Positions 43,652 through 52,168 of a DNA stretch of 64,000 nucleotides are shown here, one piece after another. Each line of letters begins with the position of its first letter. The stretch's first letter is position 1. The DNA is from Hassallia sp050875635 (GTDB taxonomy: Bacteria; Cyanobacteriota; Cyanobacteriia; Cyanobacteriales; Nostocaceae). The stretch covers positions 1 to 64,000 of the forward strand of contig NZ_JBPAOH010000023.1 in the NCBI RefSeq assembly GCF_050875635.1, written 5' to 3'. The translations under genes were made by a program, and so were the position numbers. The notes below the pieces were generated by a model. That model saw only the letters and a program-made list of their open reading frames with translations, was not told where the DNA came from and did no database searches.

Positions 43652-43911
43652 CGCCTGTCCCCCTCAAGTGCGACCTAATTATATCCATTTGTGACTTATT
43701 CACTCTCACACTCATTATTTATAACCTATTCAAGTTTACATAATACTCAAACTATAAGCCGACGTATCAGCTATTTTTTTTACAGCTTGATATTTGCTGT
43801 TAATATTCAAGAACATATCGCTTAAATTGTCTACTAAGTCAGGGCAAAAAAACTTTGCACTTTAATTTTTTTAATCTAGTTTACCGATTTGAGCAAGCCG
43901 GAGTATTTGTG

Positions 43912-45037
43912 CTACTTGTCAGAAGTTTCAAGGCTTTGCTTGAGGGTTTGACGATCGCTCTTTGCGATCGCCTTTAATCCTTGTTCTGAGTTGCCTTCTG
44001 CCAGACGTTTGACAAAAGCGCTACCAACAATTGCTGCATCCGCGCCCAAGGAGCGCACATCAAGGAGCTTGTTCTGGCTGGGAAATACCAAAGCCAACAC
44101 CGAGCTTGCTTGTCAGTAACACCACGAATTTGTTTAAGTAAATCTGACACTCGTGATTGAAGAGGGCTTCGCGCCTGACCGTCACTAAGGTGACGCGCTC
44201 CCAAATAAATAAATCCTTGAGAAGAACGAGCGATCGCTTCTATTCTTTCGGTTGAACTTGTGGGAGCAACCAATAAGGTAACATCAATTCCCATCTTATA
44301 AGCAGGTTGCAACAAACCTTGAGCTTCTTCTAAAGGTAAGTCCGGAACTACCAATCCCGCCACCCCAGCATCTACAATCTGAGTGAGAAACTTTTCAATT
44401 CCCAGGTACAAAATCGGGTTGTAATAAGTGAATAGGATAATAGGCGATCGCAAACTTGGAATAGTTGCTTTCACCATTTCCATGCACAGAATCAAATTTC
44501 GTTCCTTTTTTTGACGTTCTCTCCGCACTTTTAGGGCGGAGATTCCAAAAATTGCTTTTTGGGTTTCCTGGTTCTTTGACATACCTTGCAACTATCTATC
44601 TCTTGCGAGCAGTACCCAGACCATGAACCCGTTCAATAGAACCAAGAACCGAGCCTGACTTAAATAGTTCCATCGGGCATCATCTCCACAGGCTTTGGGT
44701 ACTACGAGCGAAGTTGTTCCTCCTCTTTTCCCCGGTTTCCGTGCGCCCCACGGTACCATACTTAAAAATTGTTTGGTTTTTCTGGTTTGATTTCGTTAGA
44801 AATTCTAGCTATGTTTTTCTTGGTTCTCGCTACCCAATATGCTGCTTTGAACAAGCTTTCCGGTTCTAGGAGCCGTGCGCCATGCCACCACCGTGGGGAT
44901 TCCAACCATTACTATTATACAATAAAGTCCCCCTTCTAGGGGGAGGCTTTAGACCCATTTTTTTTGGTAAAGCGCGGGTAGCAGCAGCTTGAATTACTGG
45001 TCTATCCGCCAGAAGATCTGAATAAGGAACACCCAAT
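43912..45037 (-). pseudogene. trpA: trpA (tryptophan synthase alpha) remnant
   Basis: Pieces of TrpA in three frames. Right: IELGVPYSDLLADRPVIQAA and TRAL (about 44957-45037) without the first about 50 codons, which are replaced by TGGGCAAT repeats. Middle (about 44490-44150): TIPSLRSPIILFTYYNPIL, GVAGLVVPDLPLEEAQGLL, LLVAPTSSTERIEAIARSSQ. Then VSDLLKQIRGVTDK, with one frameshift before it and two after. Left: LGADAAIVGSAFVKRLAEGN to a stop at 43912. About 470 unrelated bases separate right and middle parts. With so many lesions it cannot be functional; another trpA must exist elsewhere or the strain relies on external tryptophan. The neighbouring ndhL and DUF3007 mark this as the ancestral location, known in other cyanobacteria from general knowledge. 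Confidence 0.88.
44495..44956 (-). other. Unidentified insertion in trpA
   Basis: About 460 bases interrupt trpA between codons for ATRALP and CMEMVK. The piece has a G/C-rich hairpin (CCCCCTTCTAGGGGGA at 44928-44943 on the + strand) and GAGCCGTGCGCCATGCC and CCGTGCGCCCCACGG palindrome-like bits. It could be a degraded group II intron or insertion-sequence remnant. I cannot name it and no open frame supports a transposase. Confidence 0.5.
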
Positions 45038-45044
45038 TCAATTT

Positions 45045-45268
45045 GGGCATTGGGCACGCTCGAATTGGGCAATGGGCATTGGGGCCTATCGCAATTGTTT
45101 AATGGGCATTGGTAATAATTCTTTTTTTCCCTTTTCCCTGTCTTGAAAAAGTCTGATCGGAGGTTTCCTCCGATCAGATTTTCCGCTTTTCCCTTTCCCC
45201 CTCTTTAAATCCCCATGACGGCAGGTGCTCCACGCAGGTGATCCCCAAGACCGCACTGCCTCCCCCAT
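45045..45268. repeat. Heptamer repeat element, copy 5, with nested insert
   Basis: TGGGCAT/TGGGCAA units, GGTAATAATTCTTTT, T/C-rich units, then an insert (about 45141-45184) containing GTCTGATCGGAGGTTTCC and TCCGATCAGATTTTCC, a palindrome. CTGCCTCCCCCATGC follows. The right side CCACGCAGGTGATCCCCAAG is the reverse of the insert at 8.46 kb. The element has replaced the trpA start and reaches the DUF3007 gene end. Confidence 0.84.
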
Positions 45269-45272
45269 GCTC

Positions 45273-45572
45273 CTAGTCCTTACTCTCTATATCGGCTTGA
45301 AGTTTTGCAAGTTCTTCTGGGGTGAGTTCGTCGAGTCGCTTTTGCAAAAAAGCTTTTTCGTATTCTTCCCGTTGCTGATGGTAGGTCATTTTTTGCCCAA
45401 CCGCACGAAAAAGATAGGTTGCTACCCAGCCAATCAACCCACAGACTAGCAAGGCTTGGCTCCAAATACCGGCTTTTTGGCTATCTAAGCCTACTAGCAG
45501 AAATAATACATAAGCCAAACCGCCAGCTACAAAAACGCCAAAGACAATTCCAACAGCGTCAATCCGTCGCAT
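45273..45572 (-). CDS. DUF3007 family membrane protein
   Basis: A 99-residue cyanobacterial protein with two transmembrane helices (AVGIVFGVFVAGGLAYVLFL and IWSQALLVCGLIGWVATYLF). The cytoplasmic tail EYEKAFLQKRLDELTPEELA is a charged helix. I recognise it as DUF3007. In many cyanobacteria it lies between ndhL and trpA, as here, though trpA is now broken. Thylakoid function is likely from context but not established. Start ATG is set by the conserved MRRIDAVGI. Confidence 0.85.
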   Translation of the reverse strand: MRRIDAVGIVFGVFVAGGLAYVLFLLVGLDSQKAGIWSQALLVCGLIGWVATYLFRAVGQKMTYHQQREEYEKAFLQKRLDELTPEELAKLQADIESKD

Positions 45573-45601
45573 GAGATTTATGACCTACCAATCAAATATC
45601 G

Positions 45602-45814
45602 TTAAACTTCAATTTGTCGCCGTTTGGGTCGAAGATTCACAAAAGGTGACAAAAGCAACAAACCCGGTAAGAAAAAGAACACGAGAAAGTACATAAAACC
45701 GCGCTCAAAGGAGCTAGCCACATACCACCGCTGTGTGAGGTACACCAAGGCTGCTGCTGGTATGACTAATAGATAAGCTCCAGCCAAAATCAAATACAGT
45801 AGGGCTACAACCAT
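45602..45814 (-). CDS. ndhL: NAD(P)H-quinone oxidoreductase subunit L
   Basis: A 70-residue subunit of the cyanobacterial/chloroplast NDH-1 complex, a thylakoid proton pump serving respiration, cyclic electron flow and CO2 uptake. Two transmembrane helices (ALLYLILAGAYLLVIPAAAL and GFMYFLVFFFLPGLLLLSPF) and the conserved RRWYxxSSFERxFMYF and LLLSPFxNLRPKRR segments identify NdhL. It is 29 bases upstream of DUF3007 in the same direction, a conserved pair. Its length is typical. A repeat block just upstream separates it from the histidine kinase gene. Confidence 0.92.
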   Translation of the reverse strand: MVVALLYLILAGAYLLVIPAAALVYLTQRWYVASSFERGFMYFLVFFFLPGLLLLSPFVNLRPKRRQIEV

Positions 45815-45879
45815 AATTGTGTCTCTATATAGAGGTGCATCTGTTTTCCATCATAGGCTGAACGCCGATTATTTTTAAA

Positions 45880-46060
45880 GTATGGGCAATGGGCAATGGG
45901 CAATGGGCAATGGGCAATGAGGAAGAGGAATGAGGAATGGGTAATTCCTCCCTCATCTCCCTCATCTCCCTCATCTCCCTCATCTCCCTCATCTCCCTCA
46001 TCTCCCCCACTCCCCCACTCCCCCACTCTCCCACTCTCCCACTCTTCCACTCCCCCACTC
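45880..46060. repeat. GGGCAAT and CTCATCTCC / CCCCACTC repeats
   Basis: GGGCAAT units (about 45885-45919), then a long run of CTCCCTCATCTCC units and CCCCCACTCTCCCAC units. They lie between ndhL and the histidine kinase (both minus strand) and reach the kinase stop codon. Confidence 0.87.
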
Positions 46061-46061
46061 C

Positions 46062-49000
46062 TCACATGACGCTTGACGAAAGTCTGGCAATTTTTTTTGC
46101 TGGTTGTTTTACGGGGATGTCGATCAAAAACTCAGCCCCCTCTTGTGGTTGGGACACACATTGTAATTTGCCTTGGTGCTTTTCGACAATTTGGTAACTA
46201 ATTGAGAGTCCTAAACCTGTACCCTTACCCACCTCTTTTGTGGTGAAAAAAGGGTCAAATAGCTTCGCGTGTACTTCTTGGTTCATGCCGGTTCCATTAT
46301 CTTTGATGGAAATTTGTACCCAATCATTTTCTAAAAGCTGCGTCTTCATAGTGACACTCGGATGATATTTATTATTACCCGCTTTACGAGACTGACGGCA
46401 CGACTCTTCTAATGCGTCAATTGCATTGGAGAGCAGATTCATAAAGACTTGATTGAGTTGTCCGGCAAAACACTCTACTAAAGGTAACTCACCATACTGC
46501 TTGATCAACTCAATGCCTGAATGCAATGAATTAGGCTTAAGACGATGCTGCAATATTAACAGGGTGCTATCAAGTCCCTCGTGGATATTAACGGGTTTTA
46601 CTTCGGCTTGATCCAAACGAGAGAAGTTTCTTAACGAAAGAACAATTTCCCGAATGCGTTCAGCACCTAATTCCAGTGAAGAAAATAGTTTAGGCAAATC
46701 TTCTGCGATGAACTCTAAATCTGCCACTATTGCTTGTCGTTTAATTTCTGGGTCGGGTTCGGGATAGTAGTGTTGATAGAGATTGAGCATCTCAATCAAG
46801 TTTTGCGTGTAATCTTGAATATGGGCGAGATTGCCGTAAATAAAGTTGACCGGATTGTTAATTTCATGTGCTACCCCAGCGACTAATTGTCCTAAACTCG
46901 ACATTTTTTCACTGTGAATTAAATGAGCTTGAGTCTGCCTTAAATGGTCGAGTGTTTGGGAAAGTTGTGTGGCTTGCTGCTGTGTGTGTTTGAGCAGTAC
47001 TGCGTGTTCGAGGGCAACTCCTAACTGAGAGGCAATTTGGCTGACAAATTCAATTTCTAACTCTTGCCACTCACGGGATTTTTCACATTGATTAATACAC
47101 AATAAGCCCCATAGCTTATCTTGCTTGATCATGGGAACTACCAAGTTTGCCCTGATTCGGAAGCGAGACAGCATTGATATATAACAATCGTCTAGCTCAG
47201 AGTTATAAATATCATTAACTGCATGAATGTGACCTTGACGGAATTTCTCGGTATACTTCTCACCTATGCAGCGATCGTACACTTTTGCGGTTAAGGTTGA
47301 TGGCAAACCAGAGGCAACATCTTCTGCAATAACTTCGCCACCCTCATATTCAGAGTCGGAGTAGAAGCGAAAAACAACAACACGATCGCTATTGAGTACT
47401 CGGCGGAGTTCTTGCGTGGTGGTTTGAAAAATCTCGTTCAAGTCCAGCGATTCCCGAACTTTGGTTATGACACTCGCTAGGGTTTGCTGCTGTTCTGCCA
47501 CATGAGCCAATTGTATCGATTGCGATCGCATTTGTTCTAGATATTCAGCTTGCTGCACCGCTACTCCCAGCTGAGTTGCAATTTGCGTGAAAAACTCTAC
47601 TTCCAAAGCTTCCCAATGCCGACTGCTTGAGTGTTGATAAGCTGCCAATAAACCCCATAACTCTTGCCCGACAAAAATCGGCGCAATCATAAACGCTTGC
47701 ACATGAAATTGTTCGAGTATATCTAAATGGCACTGGCTAAATTCCATGCTGTAGACATCATCGACCACAAACGGCTGATTATGGCGATAGCGTCCCCCTT
47801 GGGTTTGTTGTAAATGGGTGTCGTCCCATACCATGCCCACTCCAAGTTTGACGCTTCTGTGCCATCGGGGATTTGCAGATTCATAATCGCTGACAAATTC
47901 ACCTCCCCAATCAGCATTAAAACGATAAACTGCGACGCGATCGCTTTTGAGTAGTTGACAAACTTCCTCTGTTGTGGTTTGAAAAATATTTTCCACATCC
48001 AGCGACTGGCGCATTTTGGCTATGATCCCAGCCATTGCTTGCTGCCGTTCAAACGATCGCTTTAACTCAATAGTTGAGCGTTGCAAGTCGGTGTTAGTTT
48101 GTTGCAGTTCCGCAGTGCGATCGCGTACTTGTTGCTCTAAATTTGTATTCAGAGTTTGTACCTGTTGGTAAAGTCGGTATTGCCTCACAGCAGTGGAAAA
48201 GCGCTCACCTAATGCTTGCGCCAGCTTGACTTCTGATTCTCCCCACTGTTGTGCTTGCCCGATTTTCAGTTCGCGCCACGCTTCAAACGACTGACGCGCC
48301 ATCATTTGGCGAGAATCAGTAGAAAAACTGCCAGCCCAAATCGTTTCAATATCTACTTCATCTCGAAAAATAGTCAAGCAGCCAACGACGGTAGAACCAT
48401 GCTGAAGCGGTACAATTAACAAGCCGCGAATTTGGGTTGCTTGGAAGCAGGGAGCGAGCGAGCGAAATAAAGGTTCTTTATAAACGTCGGCGATCGCCCA
48501 CACATTTGAGTCTGAAGTTAATTCGTTGGGTGGAGTAGTCAAAGCATAAACGGCTCTCATCCAGTTTACCGACCAAGATTTAGTACTGGGCTGTTCTGGA
48601 TTGCCGACGGGCGACATTGAGGCAGAATAAAGGTATTTTTGCCACAATCGATGCTCCTCAATGTGTCTACCTTGTCCGCCATCGAGTTGGGTAGGCTGCA
48701 CCCCACAAATGTAGATTTCTGCGCTTTGCTCGTTATCTGGCAGCAAGTAGAGCCGTCCTCCAGAGCCAGCAAAGGCAGCCACAGTCTCTTCTAAGGCAGC
48801 TTCAAGCTGAACAATGGGAGTACTATACAATTGCTCGGTAACTTGGTTAATAATGGCTTCTTGGCGGGCTTGCTGTCGCACTTGGTTGAGCAATATCGAC
48901 TGAGAAATAGCGATCGCCACTTGATCGACTACAGACTGAATAAATAATAATTCCTGCTCTGTTACTACCCGTGGTTCTGAATGGTGAGACACCAACAGCC

Positions 49001-49532
49001 CCCATAATTGAGATGATTGCTGTAAAGAAGGTAAAGAATCTTTACCAGTTTCCTTATTTTCTAGAACAATCGGCACTACAACCGAAGACTTTACACCCAT
49101 TGCCGTTAAATATTCCACATGGCAAGGATCGACCGGGCGATAACGAATATCTTGCTGGTCTAACAATTCGCCTGTTTCTCGGCAATTAAGAGGACTGATA
49201 CCAATTTCGTGTGTTGTCAAATCGACTATTGTTCGCTGGCGTGCCCGAACATACAATTCACGCGCATAGGGGGGAATGTCATCTGCGGGAAAATTCAGCC
49301 CTAGCAAAGGAGGTAAACGTCCTGACTGAATTGATTCGGCAATTACTAATCCATGACTGTCAGGTTGAAACTGGTAAATTTTTACGCGATCGGTGTCGAG
49401 AAACGAACGTACTTCCGCAACCGTCGCCGATAAAATTTCTTGAAGTTCTAAAGATTGCCGAATGCGATTTGCAATGCGGTGTAAAAAAATCTCTTGAGTA
49501 AGACCTACATGCTTAGTAAGCGGATCTCCCAT
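46062..49532 (-). CDS. Phytochrome-like multi-GAF sensor histidine kinase
   Basis: A 1156-residue cytoplasmic two-component kinase. GAF1 (about 20-215) has phytochrome features: FPADDIP (DIP at 85-87) and Cys137-His138 in DPCHVEYLTAMGV. The next domain (about 240-455) carries WAG at 399-401 and the tongue motif SFEAWRELKIGQAQQW, so it is a PHY-like domain as in Cph2. A coiled coil (about 460-500) precedes GAF3 (about 510-660, Cys601-His602 in QCHLDILEQF) and GAF4 (about 695-845, Cys755 in DRCIGEKY and Cys783 in DDCYISML). The kinase has the H-box His889, the N-box NLLSNAIDAL, DNGTGM, FDPFFTTK and GTGLGL. So two or three GAFs may bind bilins. The ATG at 49532 is preferred; a start at 49625 adds 31 untypical residues. 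The receiver partner is not adjacent. Confidence 0.87.
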   Translation of the reverse strand: MGDPLTKHVGLTQEIFLHRIANRIRQSLELQEILSATVAEVRSFLDTDRVKIYQFQPDSHGLVIAESIQSGRLPPLLGLNFPADDIPPYARELYVRARQRTIVDLTTHEIGISPLNCRETGELLDQQDIRYRPVDPCHVEYLTAMGVKSSVVVPIVLENKETGKDSLPSLQQSSQLWGLLVSHHSEPRVVTEQELLFIQSVVDQVAIAISQSILLNQVRQQARQEAIINQVTEQLYSTPIVQLEAALEETVAAFAGSGGRLYLLPDNEQSAEIYICGVQPTQLDGGQGRHIEEHRLWQKYLYSASMSPVGNPEQPSTKSWSVNWMRAVYALTTPPNELTSDSNVWAIADVYKEPLFRSLAPCFQATQIRGLLIVPLQHGSTVVGCLTIFRDEVDIETIWAGSFSTDSRQMMARQSFEAWRELKIGQAQQWGESEVKLAQALGERFSTAVRQYRLYQQVQTLNTNLEQQVRDRTAELQQTNTDLQRSTIELKRSFERQQAMAGIIAKMRQSLDVENIFQTTTEEVCQLLKSDRVAVYRFNADWGGEFVSDYESANPRWHRSVKLGVGMVWDDTHLQQTQGGRYRHNQPFVVDDVYSMEFSQCHLDILEQFHVQAFMIAPIFVGQELWGLLAAYQHSSSRHWEALEVEFFTQIATQLGVAVQQAEYLEQMRSQSIQLAHVAEQQQTLASVITKVRESLDLNEIFQTTTQELRRVLNSDRVVVFRFYSDSEYEGGEVIAEDVASGLPSTLTAKVYDRCIGEKYTEKFRQGHIHAVNDIYNSELDDCYISMLSRFRIRANLVVPMIKQDKLWGLLCINQCEKSREWQELEIEFVSQIASQLGVALEHAVLLKHTQQQATQLSQTLDHLRQTQAHLIHSEKMSSLGQLVAGVAHEINNPVNFIYGNLAHIQDYTQNLIEMLNLYQHYYPEPDPEIKRQAIVADLEFIAEDLPKLFSSLELGAERIREIVLSLRNFSRLDQAEVKPVNIHEGLDSTLLILQHRLKPNSLHSGIELIKQYGELPLVECFAGQLNQVFMNLLSNAIDALEESCRQSRKAGNNKYHPSVTMKTQLLENDWVQISIKDNGTGMNQEVHAKLFDPFFTTKEVGKGTGLGLSISYQIVEKHQGKLQCVSQPQEGAEFLIDIPVKQPAKKIARLSSSVM

Positions 49533-49625
49533 ATGTTCTACTCTTATTGAATATCTAAAAATTTTTGGTTTGGATATTGTCCTATTTTCGTTATAAATAG
49601 TTATATTAAACACTCGTAAAAACAC

Positions 49626-49906
49626 GTATAGATAAAATTTGAAATTAAACTATGGCTAATTTCAATTGCGTAGCTTTGGCACAAAATGGCGACCTTTGTA
49701 AAATCTACTTATAAGCGTGAAAGCCTTTGTCTGATATAAGTTTGATGATTCGCTACCTCGAAGAGCGATCGTCTCCCACTTACCACTGTTACCCTAAGCC
49801 AGAAAAAAATTTTTTTAATTCTGTTGGACAAAAGACGCAATTGATGGTGGAATAGATAAGGAGGATTTGCTGCCTCAATAAAATAAGCAAATCCCAAATA
49901 GCTAAT
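49626..49906. other. Divergent region between histidine kinase and tRNA-Leu
   Basis: AT-rich, without a supported gene. It must hold the promoters of the kinase (leftward) and the tRNA (rightward). AAAAAAATTTTTTTAATTC near 49803 is only a homopolymer-rich stretch. Confidence 0.45.
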
Positions 49907-50287
49907 GGGGGTGTGGCGGAATGGTAGACGCTACGGACTTAGCTAACTGAGCCTTGAAGGAGAAATCCCTCAAGTGAACGCTCTCAAACTCAGGGAAACC
50001 TAAATCTGGCAACAGACATGGCAATCCTGAGCCAAGCCCAGCGATTTTAGATTCTAGATTTTAGATTTGTGATTGCTCTTCAATCGAAAATCCAAAATCC
50101 CAAATTTAAAATTCAGGGAAGGTGCAGAGACCCGACGGGAGCTACCCTAACGTCAAGTCGAGGGTAAAGGGAGAGTCCAATTCTCAAAACCTGAAGGTAA
50201 AACCGATTAGGCAGTAGCGAAAGCTGCGGGAGAATGAAAATCCGTTGACCGTAAAAGGTCGTGTGGGTTCAAGTCCCTCCACCCCCA
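49907..50287 (+). tRNA. trnL-UAA: tRNA-Leu(UAA), split by a group I intron
   Basis: The 5' exon (49907-49940) begins GGGGGTGTGGCGGAATGG and ends GGACTT. The 3' exon (50237-50287) begins AAAATCCGTTGACC and ends CACCCCC plus discriminator A. The acceptor stem GGGGGTG/CACCCCC is perfect, the anticodon stem is ACGGA/TCCGT, the anticodon is T at 49940 plus AA at 50237-50238, and the T-arm GTGGGTTCAAGTCCCTC is canonical. CCA is not encoded. A long variable arm (GACCGTAAAAGGTC) fits a leucine tRNA. This split gene is the classical cyanobacterial and plastid trnL(UAA). Confidence 0.97.
49941..50236 (+). other. Group I intron in trnL-UAA
   Basis: A 296-base self-splicing intron placed between anticodon positions 34 and 35. 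The core CTCAGGGAAACCTAAATCTGGC (P3/P4 region: 49990-50011), GGTGCAGAGACCCGACGGGA near 50120 and the terminal G at 50236 fit the conserved trnL group I intron. The variable P6b arm (about 50044-50116) holds ATTTTAGATTCTAGATTTTA-type and AAAATCC heptamer units. Such heptamers are known to vary among strains, as I recall from the literature. Confidence 0.92.
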
Positions 50288-50308
50288 CTAAAAAAAAGTC
50301 AAGGTTCA

Positions 50309-50343
50309 AATAGGCTTGTTCTGCAAGCCTATTGTCGTTTTTA
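50309..50343 (+). terminator. Rho-independent terminator of tRNA-Leu
   Basis: AATAGGCTTG (50309-50318), loop TTCTG, CAAGCCTATT (50324-50333), then GTCGTTTTT. A perfect 10-bp stem with a T-run about 20 bases beyond the tRNA end. Confidence 0.9.
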
Positions 50344-50346
50344 TAG

Positions 50347-50405
50347 TTGCTGTAGTAGGCACTTCAGTGCCTAAAATAAGCGCTATAAGCGCTTACTACG
50401 AGCCT
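50347..50405. repeat. GTAGTAGGCACT / AAGCGCTTACTAC palindrome
   Basis: GTAGTAGGCACTTCAGTGCC and TAAGCGCTATAAGCGCTTAC make two nested hairpins with mirrored ends (GTAGTA and TACTAC). It looks like a dispersed MITE-like repeat. The DNA from 50406 to 50668 is AT-rich and shows no gene. Confidence 0.78.
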
Positions 50406-50668
50406 AAATTTACGTTTTATGTGTGACACGCAGCTTTTGTCCTGTTAGTAATTATGGCAATTGCAGGTACTTCGTAATTTAAAACAAGAAATAGTATAAA
50501 TAAATACGTAGGTATATATAAATACAGAATAAATCAACTAATTTCATATCCTGTTTATCAAATTTATATAAAAAGATTACTTAATCTTTGAATAATAGAT
50601 TGATACTCTTGTTCGCCAAGGTTAAGCTGATAATAATATCGGCAAACTTTTTGGTCTTGAGAACTGCA

Positions 50669-52102
50669 ATGACCGCAAATAGATTACAGAAAAGTCAGGG
50701 AAATAAGCATTTTGTTAAGTCTAACTCTAGACAGATAAATCTGCAAACTGCACAAGAGAGAACTTATAATTTTTTAGTAGAAATTGTGCAAAAATGGTCG
50801 CCAGAAGACGTTTTAAAAGAATTTAAGCTTTTATTTATAGACTGTCTTGATTCAGTTGATTTAAATTCCGCGCCAAGTATATATGCAATGTTTTCTGAGA
50901 ATAACGAACAAGAGTTTCGCCATACACTTAAGCGATGTTGCTACATTATAGTTAATAACTGGGATTCTCAGAGAAAACACAAATACATCAAAGAATTAGT
51001 AGAATTATTTGTTAATTACAAAATCAAGGTATGGACTGCTGAATCTGGTTCAAATAAAATAAACATTTACCAAAAGTGGTTAATAAATTTTGTTAACAGC
51101 AACGACTATGAAGAATTAAAGTTATTTGCTCTTAGACATAAAGAACAAAACAAAGGTCATTGGACTAATCGCTACACAACATATTTATTAGTTGCTCAAT
51201 CTTTTGATAAAAACAATCCAAAAGAGCAACAAGAAGCGGCTTTAAAGCTCTCCAAGCAGATGAAAGACAAATTTAAGTTTGAACTAGCAATGTATATTGC
51301 TCGTTCTCAGTCTGCTAAATCAAGCGAAACACGCTACAGAAATCCCACTATTTTGGGAGATAATGTTTTGCATTTAATCAAGACAATTGTTTTAAAAAAA
51401 GGCGCATTCAGCCACGAAAATCTGGCGAATATATTTCTCAGACAAACTCAAAATCAAAGTTTTAAAGACTTTAAAGACAGCTTACAAAAATATCTGATTT
51501 TTTCTGTAGAACGTCAAGATTTTGTAGAAACGTTGAAACAGCAGTTGTCAGATAAACTATCGCCTTGGAAGAAAGAATATGATGAACAAACTATCAGCAA
51601 AGAATTGTTGTTGAGAACCTGTAATCGAGTGATTGATTGTCTAACAACAGAAAAGGGACGAGAACCTTCACAATTATTCGTTTTATTACTTTCTCAGGGT
51701 CATCCTTTAACATTGGTGGTTGTACTGCTAAAAGTAATTTTGATTTGTAAAAACGCCCGCAGTCATTTAGAAATTAGGATGGCTGATTTGATAGGTTATT
51801 ACGACAAATATCCCGAAGAGGAATGCCAATGGGTTATTAATTTTATAGAAATTTTTAATATCACTTTTGCAATTTATGCCGAAAACGTTGAATATAACTT
51901 GATTAACATAAAACAAGATGAGCAAACCTCTCAGCCAATGGTGAATTTAGATGGTTATCGTGTGTTTTCTCAGTTAAAAGTAGATGCACTTCAAAGGGGA
52001 GATGGGGGGATGGGGGGATGGGGGGATGGGGGGGACAGGGAGACAAGGAGACAGGGGGACAAGGGGGACAAGGGGGACAAGGGGGACAAGGGTGATTTTT
52101 GA
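50669..52102 (+). CDS. Hypothetical protein with repeat-encoded tail
   Basis: A soluble 477-residue protein that I do not recognise. It is rich in helices and aromatic residues (YNFLVEIVQKWSPEDVLKEF, FRHTLKRCCYIIVNNWDSQR). It may be a helical-repeat protein; the pattern FELAMYIARSQSAKSSETRY and ILGDNVLHLIKTIV is weakly TPR-like. No enzyme motif is seen. The tail of about 35 residues (GDGGMGGWGDGGDRETRRQG and then GDK repeats) is encoded by tandem repeats at 51997-52099. The ATG at 50669 is preferred over a TTG at 50588 because the extra residues are hydrophobic and lack a ribosome-binding site. Confidence 0.65.
   Translation: MTANRLQKSQGNKHFVKSNSRQINLQTAQERTYNFLVEIVQKWSPEDVLKEFKLLFIDCLDSVDLNSAPSIYAMFSENNEQEFRHTLKRCCYIIVNNWDSQRKHKYIKELVELFVNYKIKVWTAESGSNKINIYQKWLINFVNSNDYEELKLFALRHKEQNKGHWTNRYTTYLLVAQSFDKNNPKEQQEAALKLSKQMKDKFKFELAMYIARSQSAKSSETRYRNPTILGDNVLHLIKTIVLKKGAFSHENLANIFLRQTQNQSFKDFKDSLQKYLIFSVERQDFVETLKQQLSDKLSPWKKEYDEQTISKELLLRTCNRVIDCLTTEKGREPSQLFVLLLSQGHPLTLVVVLLKVILICKNARSHLEIRMADLIGYYDKYPEEECQWVINFIEIFNITFAIYAENVEYNLINIKQDEQTSQPMVNLDGYRVFSQLKVDALQRGDGGMGGWGDGGDRETRRQGDKGDKGDKGDKGDF
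51997..52099 (+). repeat. GGGGGATGGGG and GGGGGACAAG repeats at a gene end
   Basis: The units encode Gly-Asp-Gly-Gly-Met/Trp and then Gly-Asp-Lys. The stop codon lies directly after the last unit. CTCCTAA/TTCCTAA heptamers follow (about 52117-52151). Confidence 0.87.
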
Positions 52103-52168
52103 CTTTTAACTTTTAATTCCTAACTCCTAACTCCTAACTCCTAATTCCTAACGATCGCACGATCGCAC

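Noticed and set aside
45045..45268. Possible CRISPR leader or integron site
   Set aside because: The palindromes belong to dispersed repeats found at many sites, with no spacers or integrase.
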